Assembly: GCF_900129115.1 (NCBI RefSeq)
Contig: NZ_FQUR01000006.1
Location: forward strand, 124,001 to 188,000
Origin: Thermoanaerobacter uzonensis DSM 18761
GTDB lineage: Bacteria > Bacillota > Thermoanaerobacteria > Thermoanaerobacterales > Thermoanaerobacteraceae
Direction of reading: 5' to 3'
Length of the DNA stretch: 64,000 nucleotides
Below are positions 24,824 to 36,947 of this stretch, in pieces (the stretch's first letter is position 1; each line of letters opens with the position of its first letter). The position numbers and the translations under genes were made by a program. The notes beneath the pieces were generated by a model. The model did not search any database. It was not told where the DNA came from and saw nothing but the letters and a program-made list of their open reading frames with translations.

Positions 24824-25552
24824 GTGAGGCTTGTGAGAATAGATAAAGCGTTGAATGAGTATGGAATAATTGAAGGGGATAAAGTTATTGCATTGGGAAG
24901 TGAAGGCTTTTATTCTTACAACTTGGAGGAAGTAAAGCTTTTGCCTCCTTGCCTGCCTACTAAAGCTATATGTGTAGGGTTAAATTATAGGGATCATATA
25001 GAGGAAATGGGGGACAAGGAGCCGGAGGAACCAACATTATTCATAAAACCTTCAACAGCAGTTATTGGGCCTGATGATTTTATAGTTATTCCTAAGATGT
25101 CCGAAAGGGTTGACTATGAGGGGGAACTGGCTGTTGTCATAGGCAAAAGAGCGAAAAATGTGTCTTTAAAAGATGCGTTAGACTATGTCCTTGGCTATAC
25201 GATAGCTAACGATGTAACAGCAAGAGATTTGCAGGCAAAAGATGGCCAATGGACAAGAGCGAAGTCTTTTGATACCTTTTTGCCCATAGGCCCTTGGATT
25301 GTGACAGACTTAGACCCATCTTCTTTGGACATAACTACATATGTAAATGGTGAAGTAAAGCAGAAAAGTAACACCAGACATCTCATATTTGGCGTTCCAA
25401 GACTTGTGAGTTTTATATCTCACATAATGACGCTAAACCCTGGCGATGTCATATTGACGGGAACACCCTCTGGCGTTGGTCCTTTAAAACATGGGGACAC
25501 TGTAACTATTGAAATAGAGGGAATAGGTAAATTAACAAATAGAGTAAAATAA
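24824..25552 (+). CDS. Fumarylacetoacetate hydrolase (FAH)-family protein
   Basis: 242 residues, GTG start preceded by GAGGGGG. The FAH fold motifs are clear: [39 protein letters not shown] with metal-binding Glu residues, [26 protein letters not shown] and [15 protein letters not shown]. Family members cleave or decarboxylate beta-diketo acids such as oxaloacetate, acylpyruvates or 2-hydroxyhepta-dienedioates with Mg2+ or Mn2+. The substrate here is not determined; oxaloacetate decarboxylase or acylpyruvase activity is plausible. Confidence 0.9.
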   Translation: MRLVRIDKALNEYGIIEGDKVIALGSEGFYSYNLEEVKLLPPCLPTKAICVGLNYRDHIEEMGDKEPEEPTLFIKPSTAVIGPDDFIVIPKMSERVDYEGELAVVIGKRAKNVSLKDALDYVLGYTIANDVTARDLQAKDGQWTRAKSFDTFLPIGPWIVTDLDPSSLDITTYVNGEVKQKSNTRHLIFGVPRLVSFISHIMTLNPGDVILTGTPSGVGPLKHGDTVTIEIEGIGKLTNRVK

Positions 25553-25554
25553 AA

Positions 25555-26604
25555 TCAGACTACAAAATGAATGATAAAATATATAACTAAACCAATTAAA
25601 GATAGAGGAATTCCTATCAAAGCCCATTCACGGCTTTTTATATTTAGCTTTCCTGCTGATATGATATTAGGTATGTTTCCCGGAATCAACATTCCGCCAC
25701 TTATTAAAAGACCCATCAATATTGCTTGGATTTGTTCTATTGTCATGTGAGGAGAAATTTCGGCTGCTGCCAATGTTGCGTTGTCAAGAACTGCAGATAG
25801 CATGTTTATCCAGTATAAAAGTCGGCTATCAAGATGAATTATATAATTATCAATAATAGGTTTGAATCCTGCACCTAAAAGTTCCAATGCCAGAATAAAA
25901 ACAAAAATTTTAAATGCTTGAATAAAGATAAATTGAAATCTTTCAATTTTTTTAATTTCTTCCGCTTCTTCCACATAATTTTCTTCTATAATGAGACTAC
26001 TTTTCTCTAATTTATTGATATAGAGTAAACCTAAAAAGCCCAAAGCCAATATAGCTGGTATAATGTAAATGCCTAAGGTAGCAAAAAGGTAAAGGAAGTT
26101 TTCATTTAATTTTGATGTTACAATTGTGGCTAAAGGCTCGCCAATTGGTGTTAGTGCAGCACCAATGCCTATTGAAAGAGAAGCAATGACAGTAATCACT
26201 ACTTTGTCTTTGTGCTTTAAGGGCAACAAGTGAATTATTTCCACTAATATTATTGAGGCTATTATGGCTGTGATTATACTGGCTGTCAATCCAAGGATGA
26301 CAATTACCAAAAATATAAATATTCCCAGTGGAATATGAGTTACTACTGTTCCTATAAATCTTTTAAATTTATCTTTAAATATCTCAAATAAAAGTCCTGA
26401 TAAAAATACGGCTGCTGTTATTAAATACAAAAGATGATTTTTAAATATGTGAACTATCAGGTCATAAGAAAATACTCCTGATACAAATGCTGTGGCGACC
26501 CCCATTGAAAAAAGAAAATATTCGATGTTGTGTTCTATATGCCTATTTACAAGAGGCAAAATTAGGATCATTAATAATATTAGTAAGAGTACAACAATAA
26601 CCAC
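25555..26604 (-). CDS. DUF1646-family membrane transporter
   Basis: 349 residues with about nine to ten membrane segments separated by short loops (ALTPIGEPLATIVTSKL, MLSAVLDNATLAAAEISPHM, GGMLIPGNIPNIISAGKLNIKSREWALIGIPLSLIGL). It matches DUF1646, a family related to the ion transporter superfamily and linked to Na+ export by its association with Na+ riboswitches. A structured leader with a terminator precedes the gene. Activity has not been shown for this protein; Na+ efflux is inferred. Confidence 0.85.
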   Translation of the reverse strand: MVIVVLLLILLMILILPLVNRHIEHNIEYFLFSMGVATAFVSGVFSYDLIVHIFKNHLLYLITAAVFLSGLLFEIFKDKFKRFIGTVVTHIPLGIFIFLVIVILGLTASIITAIIASIILVEIIHLLPLKHKDKVVITVIASLSIGIGAALTPIGEPLATIVTSKLNENFLYLFATLGIYIIPAILALGFLGLLYINKLEKSSLIIEENYVEEAEEIKKIERFQFIFIQAFKIFVFILALELLGAGFKPIIDNYIIHLDSRLLYWINMLSAVLDNATLAAAEISPHMTIEQIQAILMGLLISGGMLIPGNIPNIISAGKLNIKSREWALIGIPLSLIGLVIYFIIHFVV

Positions 26605-26654
26605 AATCCATCCTCCTTTTATATTATTATTTGTATTATTTTGTAAAATAAAAA

Positions 26655-26745
26655 GTGGGAAAACTCACCTTTAAGATGAGCTTCCCACCCAAGAAGCCGA
26701 AAATTCTTGAACAAGTCATAAGACTTGCCAACCGTAAAAACTTTA
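26655..26745 (-). ncRNA. Probable DUF1646-motif (Na+) riboswitch with terminator
   Basis: On the minus strand, in order, are a hairpin CAAGTC-TTAT-GACTTG (26712-26727), a second hairpin CAAGAA...TTCTTG (about 26691-26709, containing TTTTCGGC), and a longer stem GTGGGAA...TTCCCAC (26655-26688) followed by TTTTT, which looks like an intrinsic terminator. A -10 TATAAT at 26761-26766 sits just upstream. DUF1646 genes are known targets of the Na+ riboswitch class named after them. I infer the class from gene context and a structured leader, not from a full consensus match. Confidence 0.55.
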
Positions 26746-26804
26746 TTTACTTTATTAAAATTATAACATAGAGGTATTTACATAAGCAACAGAGATTATA
26801 TAAA

Positions 26805-27800
26805 TTAGCTCAGTACAGTGATTAAAAATATTCCGTATAATACTCCTCCAACCATCAGCATAAAAGGATTAACTGACTTTCTCATATTTATCCACATTAA
26901 ATTTAAAATAGCTGAAGTTAAAGCTAACATGGCACTTAAAAAAGCTATTCCTGTGATGTTCCATGGCGTAAACAGTATACCAACAGTAACTGGTATGGAA
27001 GACTGAAACACCATTGCACCTGTAATATTTCCAAGTGCAAGAGTGTCTTTTTTTTGTCCTACCCACACAATAGAATTAAGCTTTTCAGGCAGTTCTGTTG
27101 CAATAGGCGTTATGACAATTGAGAGTATTAAAGGTGAAATTCCCATCATGTGAGACAAATCTTTTACATATCCTACAAACAAATGAGCGCCAAAAATTAT
27201 TCCTAAAAGAGATAGAATTAATTGACTGGTTGTCCAAAGTAAATTAGTTTTTACTCCTAAAAACTTTGAAAAGTATAGAGTTCCTATATTTTCATCTAAT
27301 TGCTGGTCGTCTGAAAAAGTCCGTTTTACATAAAAAGCATACGCTAAAAGTACCAATATAACTGCGGATATTCTAATTTCGTTAAATTGATTAAAGACAG
27401 AAGCAAAAATTGCTATTGTATATATGATGATAAAATATGTTAAATCTCTTTGAAACACTTTTTTATTTGCATTCATTTTCAACTTTCTTTTTCCAAAAAG
27501 AGAATAGATTATGACAGCAGCACCTGTTATCAAAAATCCTAAAGTAGAAAGCATAAAAGGAGCTCCTAAAATAGCACCTGTGGCTATTTGACTTGCTTCT
27601 CTTCCTCCATAAAAAAGTATAGCAATAATTGGTATAATTGTTTCAGGAAGTGCGGTGCCTACAGCAGCTAAAATGCTTCCCACTACCCCCTGACTTAAGT
27701 TTAACTTTTTTCCAAACCATTCTACTGAGTTTGTGAATAAGATACAGGAAAGAAGTATAAAGGCAAGGCTAAAAAGCAACATCACTATATCTTGTGTCAA
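26805..27800 (-). CDS. Ca2+/cation antiporter family protein (YrbG/NCX-like)
   Basis: 331 residues, about ten membrane segments in two inverted halves. Both alpha-repeat motifs are visible: GSILAAVGTALPETIIPIIA in the first half and VITPIATELPEKLNS with GNITGAMVFQSSIPV in the second, each with the cation-binding Glu. The CaCA superfamily exchanges Ca2+ or other cations against Na+ or H+. Together with the DUF1646 gene downstream it forms an ion-homeostasis pair, though the riboswitch and promoter lie between them. Confidence 0.88.
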   Translation of the reverse strand: MTQDIVMLLFSLAFILLSCILFTNSVEWFGKKLNLSQGVVGSILAAVGTALPETIIPIIAILFYGGREASQIATGAILGAPFMLSTLGFLITGAAVIIYSLFGKRKLKMNANKKVFQRDLTYFIIIYTIAIFASVFNQFNEIRISAVILVLLAYAFYVKRTFSDDQQLDENIGTLYFSKFLGVKTNLLWTTSQLILSLLGIIFGAHLFVGYVKDLSHMMGISPLILSIVITPIATELPEKLNSIVWVGQKKDTLALGNITGAMVFQSSIPVTVGILFTPWNITGIAFLSAMLALTSAILNLMWINMRKSVNPFMLMVGGVLYGIFLITVLS

Positions 27801-27962
27801 CTTCTACAACTCCTTTGTGGTGGTGTTTTAGGCCATTTACAGTAATGTATTGTACCACAAAACGAGAATATAATTCAATAGTTTGAGTCTCTTCACCAAA
27901 CATCAATAATGTGGTAACATTTATATTAGATGTCCTTTCTTTCACTTAAAGGAGTGAGCGAT

Positions 27963-30900
27963 ATGAGCATAAGATTTATATATGGTAGAGCAGGTACAGG
28001 CAAGACTGCCTTTTGCCTTAATGATATAAAGAGAAAATTAAATGATGGAAAATCTCACCCTCTTATACTACTTGTTCCCGAACAATTTACCTTTGAGGCA
28101 GAAAAATATCTTTTAAATACAATTGAAAAAGATGAAAAGATAAGGGCACAAGTTTTGAGTTTTAAGACTTTGGCAAATAGGGTATTTACAGAAGTTGGAG
28201 GCCTTACCCGTCAGCACATGAAATCCTGCGGAAGATCAATGCTTATTTATAAAATAATAGAAGACATACAAAAAGACCTTAAGGTTTATTCTAAAGCCTC
28301 CAGGCAGCAGGGTTTTATCAAAAAAGTTTCACAAGTTATAACAGAGCTTAAAAGATTTGAAGTGGCTCCTGAAAAGCTATTAGAAATAACTGAAACAATA
28401 AATAATTTAGGATTAAGAGAAAAACTAAAAGACATAAGTTTAATATATTCTAAATTTGAAGAGAGTTTACACCAAAATTATATAGACCAAGAGGATGAGT
28501 TGACTCTTTTGGCAGAGAAACTGGAATATTCTTCTCAATTTGAAGGAGCGGAATTTTGGATAGACGGTTTTACAGGTTTTACGCCAAAGCAGTATAGGGT
28601 GATAGAAAAGCTTTTAAAGAAAGCTTCAAAAGTAAATGTCACCCTCTGTATGGATACATCACACAACTCTTATGAAATTGATACTACAGACCTTTTTTAC
28701 ACTACTAAAAAGACAGAAGATAAACTTTTAGAAATATGCCAAAGAAATAATATATCTTATGAAAAACCGATAGACTTAAATGGAAAAATACCTGAAAGAT
28801 TTAGAGAAAGTGAAGAGCTAAGTTTTTTGGAAAAACATCTTTTTTCCTATCCTTACGAAGTATATCCCAGTAAGACAAAGGACATAACTCTTTTTAAAGC
28901 TGTCAACGTATATAGTGAGGTTGAAGAAACTGCGAGAGATATCATAAGGCTTATAAGAGATGAGGGATTTAGGTATTCTGACATTGTGGTAGCTACTCGC
29001 GATTTAAATAGATATCATAAACTCATAAAAGCTATATTTTCTCAATATGGAATTCCCTATTTTATAGACATAAAGATGGAAATAAAAAACAACCCAATCA
29101 TCGTTTTTATAACCTCTCTTTTTGACATTCATTTAAAAAGATGGTCTTATGAATCTGTTTTTAGATACCTAAAGACAGGTTTTGCAGATTTAGAAAAAGA
29201 GGACATAAACCTTATTGAGAATTATGTTTTAGCTAACGGTATAAAGGGAGATAAATGGAAAGAGGAAGTTTGGAATTACAGGTTAAATTACAGATTTGAT
29301 AGACTTTCAATAGAGGAAGATGAAAAAGAGATAATAGAGAGAGTGAATGAAATAAAAAGAAAAATCGCAACTCCCTTACAGGATTTTTATAAAAAATTTT
29401 CCAAATCAAAGAATATTAAAGAAGGTTGTGGCACTTTGTATGACTTTTTAGTTGAAATGAAATTGTCTCAAAAGATTCAAAAATTGATTGAAAAGTTTAA
29501 ACAAGAGAAGGAATTTGACACGGCAAATCAATACGCACAGGTTTGGGATATTGTTGTAGATGTTTTAGACCAAATGGTAGAAGTGATGGGGGAGGAAAAA
29601 GTTACAGTAGAACAGTTTGCGAAGATATTAAGCATAGGATTTGATGAATATCAAATTGGAAGTATTCCTCCTACTCTTGATGAAGTTTTGGTTACCAGTG
29701 TTGATAGGATGAAAAGTCACAATGCAAAAGCCCTTTACATAATCGGCGTAAATGATGGTATATTTCCTGCTGCTCTTTTTGAGGAAGGAATTTTGACAGA
29801 TGGGGATAGGGAAATTTTAGCTTCCCACAATGTGGAGTTAGACAGAGATACAAAGACTAAAATATTTGAAGAGCAATTTTTAGTCTACACTGCTCTGACT
29901 TCCACAAGTAAATTTTTAAGGATAAGCTATCCCATTGCTGACCATGAAGGGAAAAGCTTAAGACCCTCTATAATAATTTCCCGCTTGAAAAAGATTTTTC
30001 CTAAAATAAAGCAGTTTAGCAATGTGGTAGAGATAGATACGGAGGAAGAAAATTTAAATCGCGTATCAACACCTTCACCTACTTTTAATGAAATGGTAAG
30101 TGCGATTAAGAAATGGGATGTGACAAATAAAATGAATCCTCTGTGGTTGGATGTGTATAAATGGTATGCTAAAAATGAATTATGGAAGCCGAAATTGATA
30201 AGAGCTTTAGAAGGGCTCTATTACACTAATCAGGTTGAAAAAGTACCTGCCTACAAGGTAAAAAAGTTGTATGGGGAGGAAATGTATTTTAGTGTATCCA
30301 GACTTGAAAAATACGCAGCTTGTCCTTTTGCTTATTTTGTCCAATACGGGCTTAAAGCGAAAGAAAGGAAAATATTTAGTTTCGAGCCTCCTGATTTAGG
30401 GACCTTTATGCACAATGTCCTTGACAGATTTTCAAAGGCATTGGAGGAAGAAGGACTTACTTGGCAGGATATTGACAGAGAGTGGTGCGATGAGGCAGTA
30501 GATATCATTGTAGATGATATGATACAGAAAATACCCGGCTACATTTTGAATAGCAGTCCCAGATACAAATATCTTGCTGAAAGGTTAAAAAGAGTGCTTT
30601 CTAATGCGGTATGGGTGGTATCTGAGCATATAAAGAGAAGTTCTTTTGTGCCTTTAGACCATGAGGTTGCTTTTGGCGATAACCAAAAGTATCCTCCTAT
30701 AAAGATTGTGCTGTCAAACGGTGAGGAGATAAATCTCATAGGGAGGATAGACAGGGTTGATATATTTGAAAAAGAGGATGAAGCCTATATAAGGATAATA
30801 GATTACAAGTCTGGCAACAAAACTTTAGACCTTTCAGATGTGTTTTATGGTTTAGAACTTCAGCTTTTGATATATTTAGATGCTATATTAGAAAGTGCAA

Positions 30901-31424
30901 TAAAAGAAAACACAAATTTAAATCCGGCTGGGATATTTTACTTTAAAATAGATGACCCGATTATAAAGGCGGATAAAGATATATCAGATGAAGAGTTGCA
31001 AATGCAAATTTTTAAAAAGTTGAGATTGGAAGGGCTTGTTTTAAATGATGCTCAAATCATAAAAGAGATGGACAAATCAATTGAAGGCACTTCTTATATA
31101 ATTCCAGCAACAATCAATAAAGACGGAAGCATAGGCAAAAACACCAAAGGAGCTACAAAAGAGCAGTTTGAATTGTTGAGAAAACACGTCAAAAAAACTA
31201 TACAGCGTTTGACCGAACAGATGTTGGAAGGAGATATTTCAATTTCTCCATATAAAAAAGATAAAGAAACTCCTTGTAAATATTGCCCTTACTCTTCTGT
31301 CTGCCAATTTGAAAGGAATTTTAAAGGGAATGAGTACAAGGTTATAAAGAGTAAAGATGTTAAAAAGATATGGAGTATATTGGAACAGGAAGTGAAGTCA
31401 GATGGAAACCAAATGGACTTATGA
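27963..31424 (+). CDS. addB: ATP-dependent helicase/nuclease subunit B
   Basis: 1153 residues from ATG 27963, which has AAAGGAG (27948-27954) ahead; the frame is open further upstream but unsupported. The N-terminus has the Walker-A GRAGTGKT. The C-terminal RecB-type nuclease domain has IIDYKSGNK. The four Cys of the AddB iron-sulfur cluster are present: one in YAACPFAYF and three in [13 protein letters not shown]. With AddA it processes double-strand breaks to Chi. The addA start lies inside its last 23 bases. Confidence 0.95.
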   Translation: MSIRFIYGRAGTGKTAFCLNDIKRKLNDGKSHPLILLVPEQFTFEAEKYLLNTIEKDEKIRAQVLSFKTLANRVFTEVGGLTRQHMKSCGRSMLIYKIIEDIQKDLKVYSKASRQQGFIKKVSQVITELKRFEVAPEKLLEITETINNLGLREKLKDISLIYSKFEESLHQNYIDQEDELTLLAEKLEYSSQFEGAEFWIDGFTGFTPKQYRVIEKLLKKASKVNVTLCMDTSHNSYEIDTTDLFYTTKKTEDKLLEICQRNNISYEKPIDLNGKIPERFRESEELSFLEKHLFSYPYEVYPSKTKDITLFKAVNVYSEVEETARDIIRLIRDEGFRYSDIVVATRDLNRYHKLIKAIFSQYGIPYFIDIKMEIKNNPIIVFITSLFDIHLKRWSYESVFRYLKTGFADLEKEDINLIENYVLANGIKGDKWKEEVWNYRLNYRFDRLSIEEDEKEIIERVNEIKRKIATPLQDFYKKFSKSKNIKEGCGTLYDFLVEMKLSQKIQKLIEKFKQEKEFDTANQYAQVWDIVVDVLDQMVEVMGEEKVTVEQFAKILSIGFDEYQIGSIPPTLDEVLVTSVDRMKSHNAKALYIIGVNDGIFPAALFEEGILTDGDREILASHNVELDRDTKTKIFEEQFLVYTALTSTSKFLRISYPIADHEGKSLRPSIIISRLKKIFPKIKQFSNVVEIDTEEENLNRVSTPSPTFNEMVSAIKKWDVTNKMNPLWLDVYKWYAKNELWKPKLIRALEGLYYTNQVEKVPAYKVKKLYGEEMYFSVSRLEKYAACPFAYFVQYGLKAKERKIFSFEPPDLGTFMHNVLDRFSKALEEEGLTWQDIDREWCDEAVDIIVDDMIQKIPGYILNSSPRYKYLAERLKRVLSNAVWVVSEHIKRSSFVPLDHEVAFGDNQKYPPIKIVLSNGEEINLIGRIDRVDIFEKEDEAYIRIIDYKSGNKTLDLSDVFYGLELQLLIYLDAILESAIKENTNLNPAGIFYFKIDDPIIKADKDISDEELQMQIFKKLRLEGLVLNDAQIIKEMDKSIEGTSYIIPATINKDGSIGKNTKGATKEQFELLRKHVKKTIQRLTEQMLEGDISISPYKKDKETPCKYCPYSSVCQFERNFKGNEYKVIKSKDVKKIWSILEQEVKSDGNQMDL

Positions 31425-34400
31425 ACAACAGCTGGCTATAAATACAAGGGGCAGTAATCTCTTAGTGGCAGCAGGTGCAGGCTCTGGCAAAACTGCTGTC
31501 TTAGTTGAAAGAATCATAAAACTTGTCACGGATGACAAAAATCCTGTAGATATTGATAAACTTTTAGTTGTTACTTTTACAAATGCTGCTGCCTCTGAAA
31601 TGAGAGAAAGGATAGCAGAGGCGTTGATTTCTAAGTTAGACCAAAATCCGGAAGACAGGCGGCTTAGCAATCAGCTAACATTACTTAACAAAGCTACAAT
31701 CACCACAATTCACTCCTTCTGCTTGGAAGTAGTGAGAAATAACTTTTTTCTCATAGATTTAGACCCTAACTTTAGAATAGGGGATGATACAGAAACTTTA
31801 CTTTTAAAATTAGAGGCGGCAGAGGAGCTTTTTGAGGAATTATATCAAAAAGAGGATAATGAAGATTTTTTGACGTTGGTAGAAAGTTATGGAGGCACAA
31901 GGGACGATAAACCCCTTGTAGATATTCTTTTAAAATTGTACGATTTTGTAAAATCACTTCCCTGGCCTGAAAAATGGCTTAGAGATGTGTTATTAAGCTT
32001 TGAAGTTAAAGAGGGTTTTCATTTTGAGAATTCACAGTGGGCGGCAGTAATATTAGACAGTTTAAAAGTAGAAATGTCAGGGCTTTTAAATGGAATGTAT
32101 GTGGCAATTGATAAACTTCACGGTGAAAGTGGTTTACAAAGTTATCTTGATAATTTTGAAATAGAGGCGGAAAGCTTGGAAAAACTTCTAGATTGTGAAA
32201 ATTGGGAGGAATTTAGAAAACAGATAAATGCTATAGAGTTTGATAGACTTCCCAGAGCAGGTAAAGAGATAGACCCTAAAGTAAAAGATGAAGTGACAAA
32301 AATAAGAAATGAAGTTAAAGCTAAAATTAAGGAGATAAGAAATAAGTTTTTTTCAGATGACATAGAAAAGATTGAAAAAGAAATTAAAGCTTTGTACCCT
32401 ATCATGAAGGCTTTAGTGGATTTGATTTTACTTTTTGATAAAAAATATGCTGATAAAAAAAGGGAAAAAGGCATTATAGACTTTAATGATATTGAACATT
32501 TTGCACTGCAAATTTTGACAGAAGTCGATGAAAACGGGAATGTGAAGCCTTCAGAGGCAGCTTTGATGTATAGAGAAAAATTCCAAGAAATTTTTGTGGA
32601 TGAATATCAAGATTCTAATTTAATACAGGAAGTTATACTAAGCACTATAGCCCGAGAAGACACACCTAACAGGTTTATGGTAGGAGATGTAAAACAGAGC
32701 ATATACAGGTTTAGGCAGACAAATCCTTATATATTTTTTGAAAAGTACAATACTTATTCTTCAAAAGAGGAAAATAAAAATAAAAAGATACTGCTTTATA
32801 AAAATTTCAGAAGCAGACCCCAAATCATAGATGCGGTAAATTTCATTTTCAAAAAAATAATGTCTAAGAATGTAGGGGAGATAGATTATACAGAGGAAGA
32901 GAAGTTAAATTGTGGAGCAGATTTTGGAATACCTCCTCTTGATGCCATTGTAGGTGGACCTGTGGAAATACATTTGATAGAGAAAAATGATGAAACTCCT
33001 GAAGAGGAAGAATTAGAGGTTTATGGGGAAGAAGAGGAAGAGATTATTGACAACATACAAGTAGAAGCAAGGGTGGTAGCTCAAAGGATAAAGGAATTAG
33101 TTACACAAAATGAGAAAAATACCTTTATGGTTTATGATAAAAACCTCAAAAATTATAGGCCTGTTGAGTATAGGGATATAGTAATACTTTTGAGGGCTAC
33201 AGAAAGATGGGCACCTGTATTTTTAGAAGAATTTATAAATGTCGGTATTCCTGCTTTTGCGGACACAGGAACGGGATACTTTGAAACAACGGAGATAAAG
33301 ACTATAATATCCCTCCTTCAGGTGATAGACAACCCAATGCAAGATATTCCGTTGTTGGCAGTTTTGAGGTCTCCTATTTTTTCCTTTATCCCAGAAGAAT
33401 TAATTGACATAAGGTTAGAAGAGCCTAATAGAGCTATATATGAAGCACTTAAAAAGGTATCACAAAGAGAGGATGAATTAGGGCAAAAAGCTAAAAGTTT
33501 CTTAGAATCATTGAAAAAGTGGCAAGAGAAAGCCATTTATATGCCGGTGGATGAGTTTTTGTGGTATTTATATCAAGACACTGGTTATTATGCTTATGTG
33601 GGGGCAATGCCTCAAGGAGTGCAGAGGCAGGCAAACTTGAGGATTTTGTTTGAAAGGGCAAAGCAGTACGAGGAAACAAGTTTTAAAGGGCTGTTTAACT
33701 TTATCAATTTTATAAACCGCCTCAAAGTCAGCAGTGGCGATATGGGAAGTGCTAAAATAGTAGGAGAAAATGAAAATGTAGTCAGGATAATGAGTATACA
33801 CAAAAGTAAAGGTCTTGAATTCCCGGTAGTTATAGTTGCAGGCTTAGGTAAACAGTTTAATTTAAAGGATTTAAGTCAAAGCGTATTGTACCATCATTTA
33901 TTAGGATTAGGCCCTGAGTTTGTGGACTTCAAAAGAAGAATTTCTTATCCCAGCATTGTGAAAGAGGCAATAAAAAACAAAATAAAGTTAGAAAGCCTTT
34001 CTGAAGAAATGAGGGTTTTGTACGTTGCTTTGACAAGAGCGAAAGAAAAGTTAATATTAGTTGGAAGCATAAAAGATATAAAGAAGAATGTGAGAAAATG
34101 GGCAAATGCAGCAGTTTTGCAAGATAAGGTTTCTGATTATGATATTTTAAATGGCAAAAGCTACATGGATTGGATTGGTTCAGCTGTTATAAGACACAAA
34201 GACTTAGAACCTTTACGTGAGTTTGCAGGCGTTTCTCTTTCTGCAGAACAAGATGCTTCAAAATGGGAAATAAAATTATGGAGTAAAAAGGATGCGCTTC
34301 TAGAAAAAGAGAAAAATGACAAAATAGATGTGGTGGAAAGACTAAAAAGTTTAGACTTGGATGCCCACTACAGCGAGTTTTACGAAGAAGTTGAAAGAAG

Positions 34401-35088
34401 GTTAAGCTGTGTATATCCCTACGAAAAAGCCTGTTACCTACCTGCCAAGCTTTCTGTAACTGAGGTTAAGCGTATTTTAAATGCAGAAATAGTTGACGAA
34501 GATACCACATCTATTTTTGAAAGAGAAGTTTTAAAAACACCTGTATTTTTAGAAAAGAAAAAAGGATTAACTGCAGCTGAAAAAGGTATAGCTATGCACC
34601 TTGTCATGCAAAAACTTGATTTAAATAAGGCCTTATCTTTGGATAGCATTAAAGGACAGGTAAAAGATATGGTAGATAGAGAGATATTAACGGGGGAACA
34701 GGCAAAAGAAGTGGATATACAGAAAATTGAAGGATTTTTTAAAACCTCTCTTGGGGAAAGGATGCTAAGTTCAAAAAATGTAAAAAGAGAAGTGCCTTTC
34801 CACATAAAATTAAGTAGCAGAGAAATTTACAAAGATTTGCCTGAAGAATACGAAAATGAGTTTATACAGGTGCAGGGAATTATTGACTGTTTCTTTGAAG
34901 AAGAGGATGGTTTAGTTTTAATAGATTATAAAACAGACTATGTTCAGGAAGGCAAAGTAGAAGAAATTAAAGAAAAATATAGAGTTCAGATAGAACTGTA
35001 TTCAAAGGCATTAGAGAATATTACAGGCAAAAAGGTAAAAGAAAAGTACATTTATCTATTTTTCAATGGAGATATTTTAGAGTATTGA
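31402..35088 (+). CDS. addA: ATP-dependent helicase/nuclease subunit A
   Basis: 1228 residues, UvrD-like SF1 helicase fused to a RecB-type nuclease. Motifs in order: Walker [17 protein letters not shown] (about 19-34), motif Ia [16 protein letters not shown], Walker [10 protein letters not shown], motif [15 protein letters not shown], motif [14 protein letters not shown], motif [15 protein letters not shown], and the nuclease LIDYKTDY near the C-terminus. It translocates 3' to 5' and cuts DNA while resecting ends for RecA loading. Overlap with addB indicates coupled translation. Confidence 0.96.
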   Translation: METKWTYEQQLAINTRGSNLLVAAGAGSGKTAVLVERIIKLVTDDKNPVDIDKLLVVTFTNAAASEMRERIAEALISKLDQNPEDRRLSNQLTLLNKATITTIHSFCLEVVRNNFFLIDLDPNFRIGDDTETLLLKLEAAEELFEELYQKEDNEDFLTLVESYGGTRDDKPLVDILLKLYDFVKSLPWPEKWLRDVLLSFEVKEGFHFENSQWAAVILDSLKVEMSGLLNGMYVAIDKLHGESGLQSYLDNFEIEAESLEKLLDCENWEEFRKQINAIEFDRLPRAGKEIDPKVKDEVTKIRNEVKAKIKEIRNKFFSDDIEKIEKEIKALYPIMKALVDLILLFDKKYADKKREKGIIDFNDIEHFALQILTEVDENGNVKPSEAALMYREKFQEIFVDEYQDSNLIQEVILSTIAREDTPNRFMVGDVKQSIYRFRQTNPYIFFEKYNTYSSKEENKNKKILLYKNFRSRPQIIDAVNFIFKKIMSKNVGEIDYTEEEKLNCGADFGIPPLDAIVGGPVEIHLIEKNDETPEEEELEVYGEEEEEIIDNIQVEARVVAQRIKELVTQNEKNTFMVYDKNLKNYRPVEYRDIVILLRATERWAPVFLEEFINVGIPAFADTGTGYFETTEIKTIISLLQVIDNPMQDIPLLAVLRSPIFSFIPEELIDIRLEEPNRAIYEALKKVSQREDELGQKAKSFLESLKKWQEKAIYMPVDEFLWYLYQDTGYYAYVGAMPQGVQRQANLRILFERAKQYEETSFKGLFNFINFINRLKVSSGDMGSAKIVGENENVVRIMSIHKSKGLEFPVVIVAGLGKQFNLKDLSQSVLYHHLLGLGPEFVDFKRRISYPSIVKEAIKNKIKLESLSEEMRVLYVALTRAKEKLILVGSIKDIKKNVRKWANAAVLQDKVSDYDILNGKSYMDWIGSAVIRHKDLEPLREFAGVSLSAEQDASKWEIKLWSKKDALLEKEKNDKIDVVERLKSLDLDAHYSEFYEEVERRLSCVYPYEKACYLPAKLSVTEVKRILNAEIVDEDTTSIFEREVLKTPVFLEKKKGLTAAEKGIAMHLVMQKLDLNKALSLDSIKGQVKDMVDREILTGEQAKEVDIQKIEGFFKTSLGERMLSSKNVKREVPFHIKLSSREIYKDLPEEYENEFIQVQGIIDCFFEEEDGLVLIDYKTDYVQEGKVEEIKEKYRVQIELYSKALENITGKKVKEKYIYLFFNGDILEY

Positions 35089-35203
35089 TAGGAAAGGAGT
35101 TGTTTTCCTTACCTATACTGAATTCAATTTTTTTGGAGCGAACATGTTGCAAGCATGTATTCTCCAATATAATAATCAGGTAAATAAAGAGGGAGGAGTT
35201 CTT

Positions 35204-35632
35204 ATGTATCCTAATTATCGAATTTCTGTTGAAATCATTTTGTTGCATGAGGGAAAGGTTCTTTTGACCAAACGCGCAGAACATTGCAAGGTTGCTCCGA
35301 ATGTCTGGAATGTTCCCGCAGGAAAAATAAAATATGATGAAATTCCAGTTCAAGGTTTGTATCGAGAAGCAAAAGAGGAAATCAATTTGGATGTGGAATT
35401 GTTGGAAGAGCTATCAGTTAGGAATTTAAAAAGTAAAAGTGGAGATGAAGATATATACCGAGTTGTGTTTACGTATCTTGTTAAGCCTAAAAACGATGAT
35501 ATTTCTTCGCTCAAACTGAATGATGAACATTCCGAGTATGCTTGGATAACCAAAGAAGATCTCAATAATCCAAGATATGAAACGCTTCACACTGATATAC
35601 GAAACATTCTTTTAACAAAAGTGTTTAAGTAA
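35204..35632 (+). CDS. NUDIX hydrolase
   Basis: 142 residues from ATG 35204 with GGGAGGAG at 35191; an earlier open frame from 35144 has no ribosome site. The Nudix box reads GKIKYDEIPVQGLYREAKEEINLDV, matching G-x5-E-x7-R-E-U-x-E-E. Such enzymes hydrolyse nucleoside diphosphate derivatives, for example oxidised nucleotides. It sits between addA and sbcD, so a nucleotide-sanitising role in a repair cluster is plausible (inference). Confidence 0.88.
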   Translation: MYPNYRISVEIILLHEGKVLLTKRAEHCKVAPNVWNVPAGKIKYDEIPVQGLYREAKEEINLDVELLEELSVRNLKSKSGDEDIYRVVFTYLVKPKNDDISSLKLNDEHSEYAWITKEDLNNPRYETLHTDIRNILLTKVFK

Positions 35633-35729
35633 AGATGAATGAGGTAATTGTATAAGCTTTATTATATAATAAGCTTGTAACAGTTGTTTATTGTTTTTGA
35701 GTGAGAGATAAAATATTAAGGGTGATAAA

Positions 35730-36947
35730 ATGAGGATTTTACATACTTCAGACTGGCATTTGGGAAAAAGTCTTGAAAATTTTTCGAGGCTTGCTGAACA
35801 GGAGAAATTTTTAGAGGATTTTGTGCAGATGGTGGAGGAAAATAATGTAGACCTGGTCATAATTGCCGGGGATATATACGATTCTTCAAACCCTCCTGCA
35901 AGGGCGGAAATGCTTTTTTACACAACTTTAAAAAAACTTTCCAACGGGGAAAGAGTGATTTTGGTTATAGCAGGGAATCATGACAATCCTGAAAGGCTTT
36001 CTGCTGCAAGCCCTCTTGCTTATGAGCACGGAGTGATACTTTTAGGTACTCTTAAAAGTATTGCTCCTAAAGGAGATTTTGGAAAGTTTAAAATTTTAGA
36101 TTCGGGAGAAGGTTTTTTAGAAATTGAGATAAAAGGTGAAAAAGCTGTAATTATAGCTCTTCCTTATCCCAGTGAAAAAAGGCTAAATGAAATTTTTACT
36201 CAAGAATTGGAGGAAGAGAAAAGGCAAAAAAGTTACTCTGAAAGAGTTGGTGAAATTTTTAATGACCTTTCGAAAAAATACAGAGAAGATACTATAAACA
36301 TTGCGGTATCTCATATTTTTGTTGCAGGAGGAGAGGAGTCAGGTTCAGAAAGGCCTATTCAGTTAGGAGGAAGTTTTACAGTAGAAATTTCTTACCTGCC
36401 ACAAAAGGCGCAGTACATAGCTCTCGGACACCTTCACAAACCTCAGAGAATTTCTTCTACTCTTCCTGCTTATTATTCTGGTTCCCCACTTCAGTATAGC
36501 AAAAGTGAAATGAACCATTCTAAATGTGCTTATTTAGTAGATTTAAAGGTGGGAGAACCTGTGACTGTGAAGGAAATATATTTTAAAAATTACAAGCCTA
36601 TTGAAGTGTTTAGGTGTAATAGTATAGAGGAGGCTTTAGAGATTTGCAATGAATACAGGGATAAAGATATATGGGCATATTTCGAGATTAAAACTGAGTC
36701 TTTCCTGCCTTCTTCAAAGATAAAAGAAATGAAGAGCATATTACCGGATATAGTTGAAATAAAGCCAATTTTGCCAGAGGATGAGATGGAAATTGAAGAC
36801 TATGAGATAGATGATAAAAGTGTAAAGGAACTTTTTGAAGAATTTTATTTAAAGGAAAACAAAGTTCCTCCAACAGAGGAGATTTTAGAACTTTTTATGA
36901 GTATAGTAAAGGAAGAGGATGAGGAAGATGAGACCTCTGAAGCTTAA
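35730..36947 (+). CDS. sbcD: SbcD/Mre11-type exonuclease subunit
   Basis: 405 residues. Metallophosphoesterase motifs are complete: HTSDWHLGKS (metal Asp and His), GDIYDS, AGNHDNPERL, SHIFV and ALGHLHKPQ. Mn2+-dependent nuclease that, with SbcC, opens hairpins and degrades protein-blocked DNA ends. The sbcC start lies inside its last codons, so the two are translationally coupled. Acidic C-terminal tail (KEEDEEDE). Confidence 0.95.
   Translation: MRILHTSDWHLGKSLENFSRLAEQEKFLEDFVQMVEENNVDLVIIAGDIYDSSNPPARAEMLFYTTLKKLSNGERVILVIAGNHDNPERLSAASPLAYEHGVILLGTLKSIAPKGDFGKFKILDSGEGFLEIEIKGEKAVIIALPYPSEKRLNEIFTQELEEEKRQKSYSERVGEIFNDLSKKYREDTINIAVSHIFVAGGEESGSERPIQLGGSFTVEISYLPQKAQYIALGHLHKPQRISSTLPAYYSGSPLQYSKSEMNHSKCAYLVDLKVGEPVTVKEIYFKNYKPIEVFRCNSIEEALEICNEYRDKDIWAYFEIKTESFLPSSKIKEMKSILPDIVEIKPILPEDEMEIEDYEIDDKSVKELFEEFYLKENKVPPTEEILELFMSIVKEEDEEDETSEA

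Noticed and set aside
27930-27962. 11-codon N-terminal extension of addB
   Set aside because: The ribosome site AAAGGAG lies inside it; the homologous N-terminus ([14 protein letters not shown]) begins at 27963.
35651-35675. Palindrome AAGCTT...AAGCTT upstream of sbcD as an operator
   Set aside because: It is a short, very AT-rich inverted repeat overlapping a probable -10 box; without a second site or known consensus it cannot be told from chance.
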